In this document: piece after piece, positions 63,009 to 64,000 of the stretch
How positions within the stretch are numbered: the stretch's first letter is position 1
How the letters are laid out: each line of letters opens with the position of its first letter
Assembly (NCBI RefSeq): GCF_030767025.1
Contig: NZ_JASITE010000005.1
Coordinates: 62,001 to 126,000, forward strand
Origin: Nocardia sp. CC227C
GTDB lineage: Bacteria; Actinomycetota; Actinomycetes; Mycobacteriales; Mycobacteriaceae
Length of the DNA stretch: 64,000 bases
Reading direction: 5' to 3'
Made by a program: the position numbers and the translations under genes
Notes under the pieces: model-generated
The model's input: the letters and a program-made list of their open reading frames with translations, nothing else
What the model was told of the DNA's origin: nothing
Database searches by the model: none

Positions 63009-63080
63009 CGCGGTGCAGCCGCGTGCGAGCGGCCCGGTCATCGGCGTAAGCGGGGCCCGACCACCAGCACGAGCGCAGCC

Positions 63081-63199
63081 TGACCACCCAGCACGAGCAC
63101 GGCCCCACCACCCGGCACAAGCACGGCCCCACCACCCAGCACAAGCACGGCCCCACCACCCAGCACAAGCACGGCCCCACCACCCAGCACAAGCGGCGG
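63081..63199. repeat. 24-bp tandem repeat, about five copies
   Basis: Five head-to-tail units of 24 bp close to CCACCACCCAGCACAAGCAC plus GGCC, with a degenerate copy at 63058-63080. It fills much of the 325-bp gap between the convergent FHA gene and the membrane protein gene. All three frames on each strand stay open, so spurious ORFs with VLGGGA repeats appear on the minus strand. I see no gene or clear terminator otherwise in this gap. Confidence 0.92.
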
Positions 63200-63333
63200 C
63201 CAGCGCGGCGGGCGAGAGCGGTTCCGTCGCGTCCGATGGGCGGTGGGCCGTCGAGCACCCGACGCCTGGCGGCGCTTCCCCACCCCCGAATCCCGATCAG
63301 CGGCTGGCCCGCCTTCCGCCCACCTCTTCCGGA

Positions 63334-64000
63334 TCAGGGTTCCCGCAACAGGTCCCGCAGGCGGGTGATCCGCAGATAGCGGCGGCGGCGGCCGAGTCGG
63401 CGGCACGCCACGGCCGCGGCGATTCCGGTGGCGGCGCCGAGGACGGCGCAGCCGATCGCGGTGGTCCGCGTCGGCTCCGATCCGAGCAGCACCCAGACCG
63501 CGCCGACGGCCGCCGCCGCCAGCAGTGCGGTGGAGATGGTGAGACCGATGGCGGCCGCGAACCGCGCACCGCCCGTGCGCAGCGCACGGGCATTGGACTC
63601 CGCGTACGCGCCGGCGAAGAGCGCGAGCAGCAGGATGCCGACGGCGGTCGCGGTGGGGTACGGCGATCGAGTGGCGCGGACGCCGAAATCGTATGTGGCC
63701 GTGTCTGTTCCGGCGCGGGAGAGGGTCAGCCGCGCGGTGAGTTCACCGGCGAGGACGTATCGGTTCACCGGCGCGGGCACCTCGGCGGTCGCCCCGGTCG
63801 GCCCCGGCAGCAGCGGCGTGGCGGTACCGCCGACGGGTGTGCCGAGCACGGCGACGGACAGTTTCGCGGCATCGGCGTCGACACCCGTGACGCCGACCGG
63901 AACCGGCCGCGACAGGTCGATCTCGATCGGCTCACCGACGGCCACATCCACGCCGCCGACTCGAACGGTGTCGAACGCCGGGAGGTCCCGGCTCGGCCCC
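63334..64000 (-). CDS. Exported membrane protein, partial (5' end beyond window)
   Basis: The open frame continues through the right edge without a stop; residues read there (FDTVRVGG, then VDVAVGEPIEIDLSRP) look like genuine beta-strand coding sequence, so a GTG at 63951 is probably internal. The visible part has an extracytoplasmic beta-rich domain with GELTARLTLSRAG. Three hydrophobic segments follow (TATAVGILLLALFAGAYA, IGLTISTALLAAAAVGAVWV, AIGCAVLGAATGIAAAVA) and a basic cytoplasmic tail. No family recognised. It converges with the FHA gene. Confidence 0.75.
   Translation of the reverse strand, partial: GPSRDLPAFDTVRVGGVDVAVGEPIEIDLSRPVPVGVTGVDADAAKLSVAVLGTPVGGTATPLLPGPTGATAEVPAPVNRYVLAGELTARLTLSRAGTDTATYDFGVRATRSPYPTATAVGILLLALFAGAYAESNARALRTGGARFAAAIGLTISTALLAAAAVGAVWVLLGSEPTRTTAIGCAVLGAATGIAAAVACRRLGRRRRYLRITRLRDLLREP

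Noticed and set aside
1..64000. Insertion sequence, prophage or integrative element
   Set aside because: No transposase, integrase, phage structural gene or flanking direct repeat recognised.

Overview
The window is very GC-rich chromosomal DNA from an actinobacterium of the order Mycobacteriales, most likely Nocardia or a close relative. This rests on codon bias, on many GTG starts, and on two gene orders known from Mycobacterium tuberculosis. One is proB-obg-rpmA-rplU / rne-ndk-DUF4233-folC-valS (M. tuberculosis Rv2439c-Rv2448c) at 34.3-48.1 kb. The other is dagK-agpS / tetR-glpD (Rv2252-Rv2249c) at 53.7-58.5 kb. The genus is inference. No rRNA, tRNA, CRISPR array, insertion sequence or prophage was seen.

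Layout. 0-10 kb: a GH43/GH32-like protein, a membrane-anchored M28 peptidase, a winged-helix protein, a TetR regulator, a tyrosine phosphatase overlapping a pyruvate-phosphate-dikinase-like gene that lacks the usual C-terminal barrel, and a FadD3-like acyl-CoA ligase. 10-15.4 kb: a five-gene Opp/Dpp/Nik-type ABC importer operon, divergent from a small ArsR-type regulator with a clear palindrome between them. 15.4-23.6 kb: a patatin, a deleted remnant of a molybdopterin oxidoreductase, and a steroid-catabolism-like set (three SDRs, a KstD-type flavoprotein, an LLM oxidoreductase, an HSL-type hydrolase and a PPOX-fold protein). 23.6-34.3 kb: mixed accessory genes, including a binding protein fused to an NTF2-like domain, RtcB, RecQ with a phosphoribosyltransferase-like tail, and a MarR/epimerase pair with an excellent divergent operator. 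34.3-48.1 kb: the conserved translation/RNA/folate housekeeping block. 48.3-53.5 kb: a thioredoxin-reductase-like protein, a P-loop ATPase, a hydrolase, a saccharopine-dehydrogenase-like protein and a PaaX regulator. 53.7-58.5 kb: the ether-lipid/phosphatidate/glycerol-3-phosphate group. 58.6-64 kb: a second patatin, a secreted protein, a large repeat-rich FHA protein, and a membrane protein that runs off the right edge.

How the genes work together. The importer and ArsR gene look like one regulated uptake unit, possibly for a metal chelate. The SDR/KstD/LLM/hydrolase group looks like a degradation module for a steroid-like or polycyclic substrate. GlpD, AgpS-like, DagK and TetR meet at the DHAP/glycerol-3-phosphate node. 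The housekeeping genes run in tightly packed minus-strand series with GTGA overlaps (valS-folC-DUF4233-ndk).

The non-coding sequence is notable. It has several near-perfect operators (14986-15009, 30501-30540, 56263-56295), strong convergent terminators (31524-31549, 38888-38928), and unrelated tandem repeats with units of 6, 16, 21, 24, 42 and 45 bp, mostly at gene ends. I did not find a clearly novel defence or biosynthetic system. The strongest leads are unusual domain architectures (PpdK-like, RecQ, RNase E, binding protein-NTF2, FHA) and the operators.
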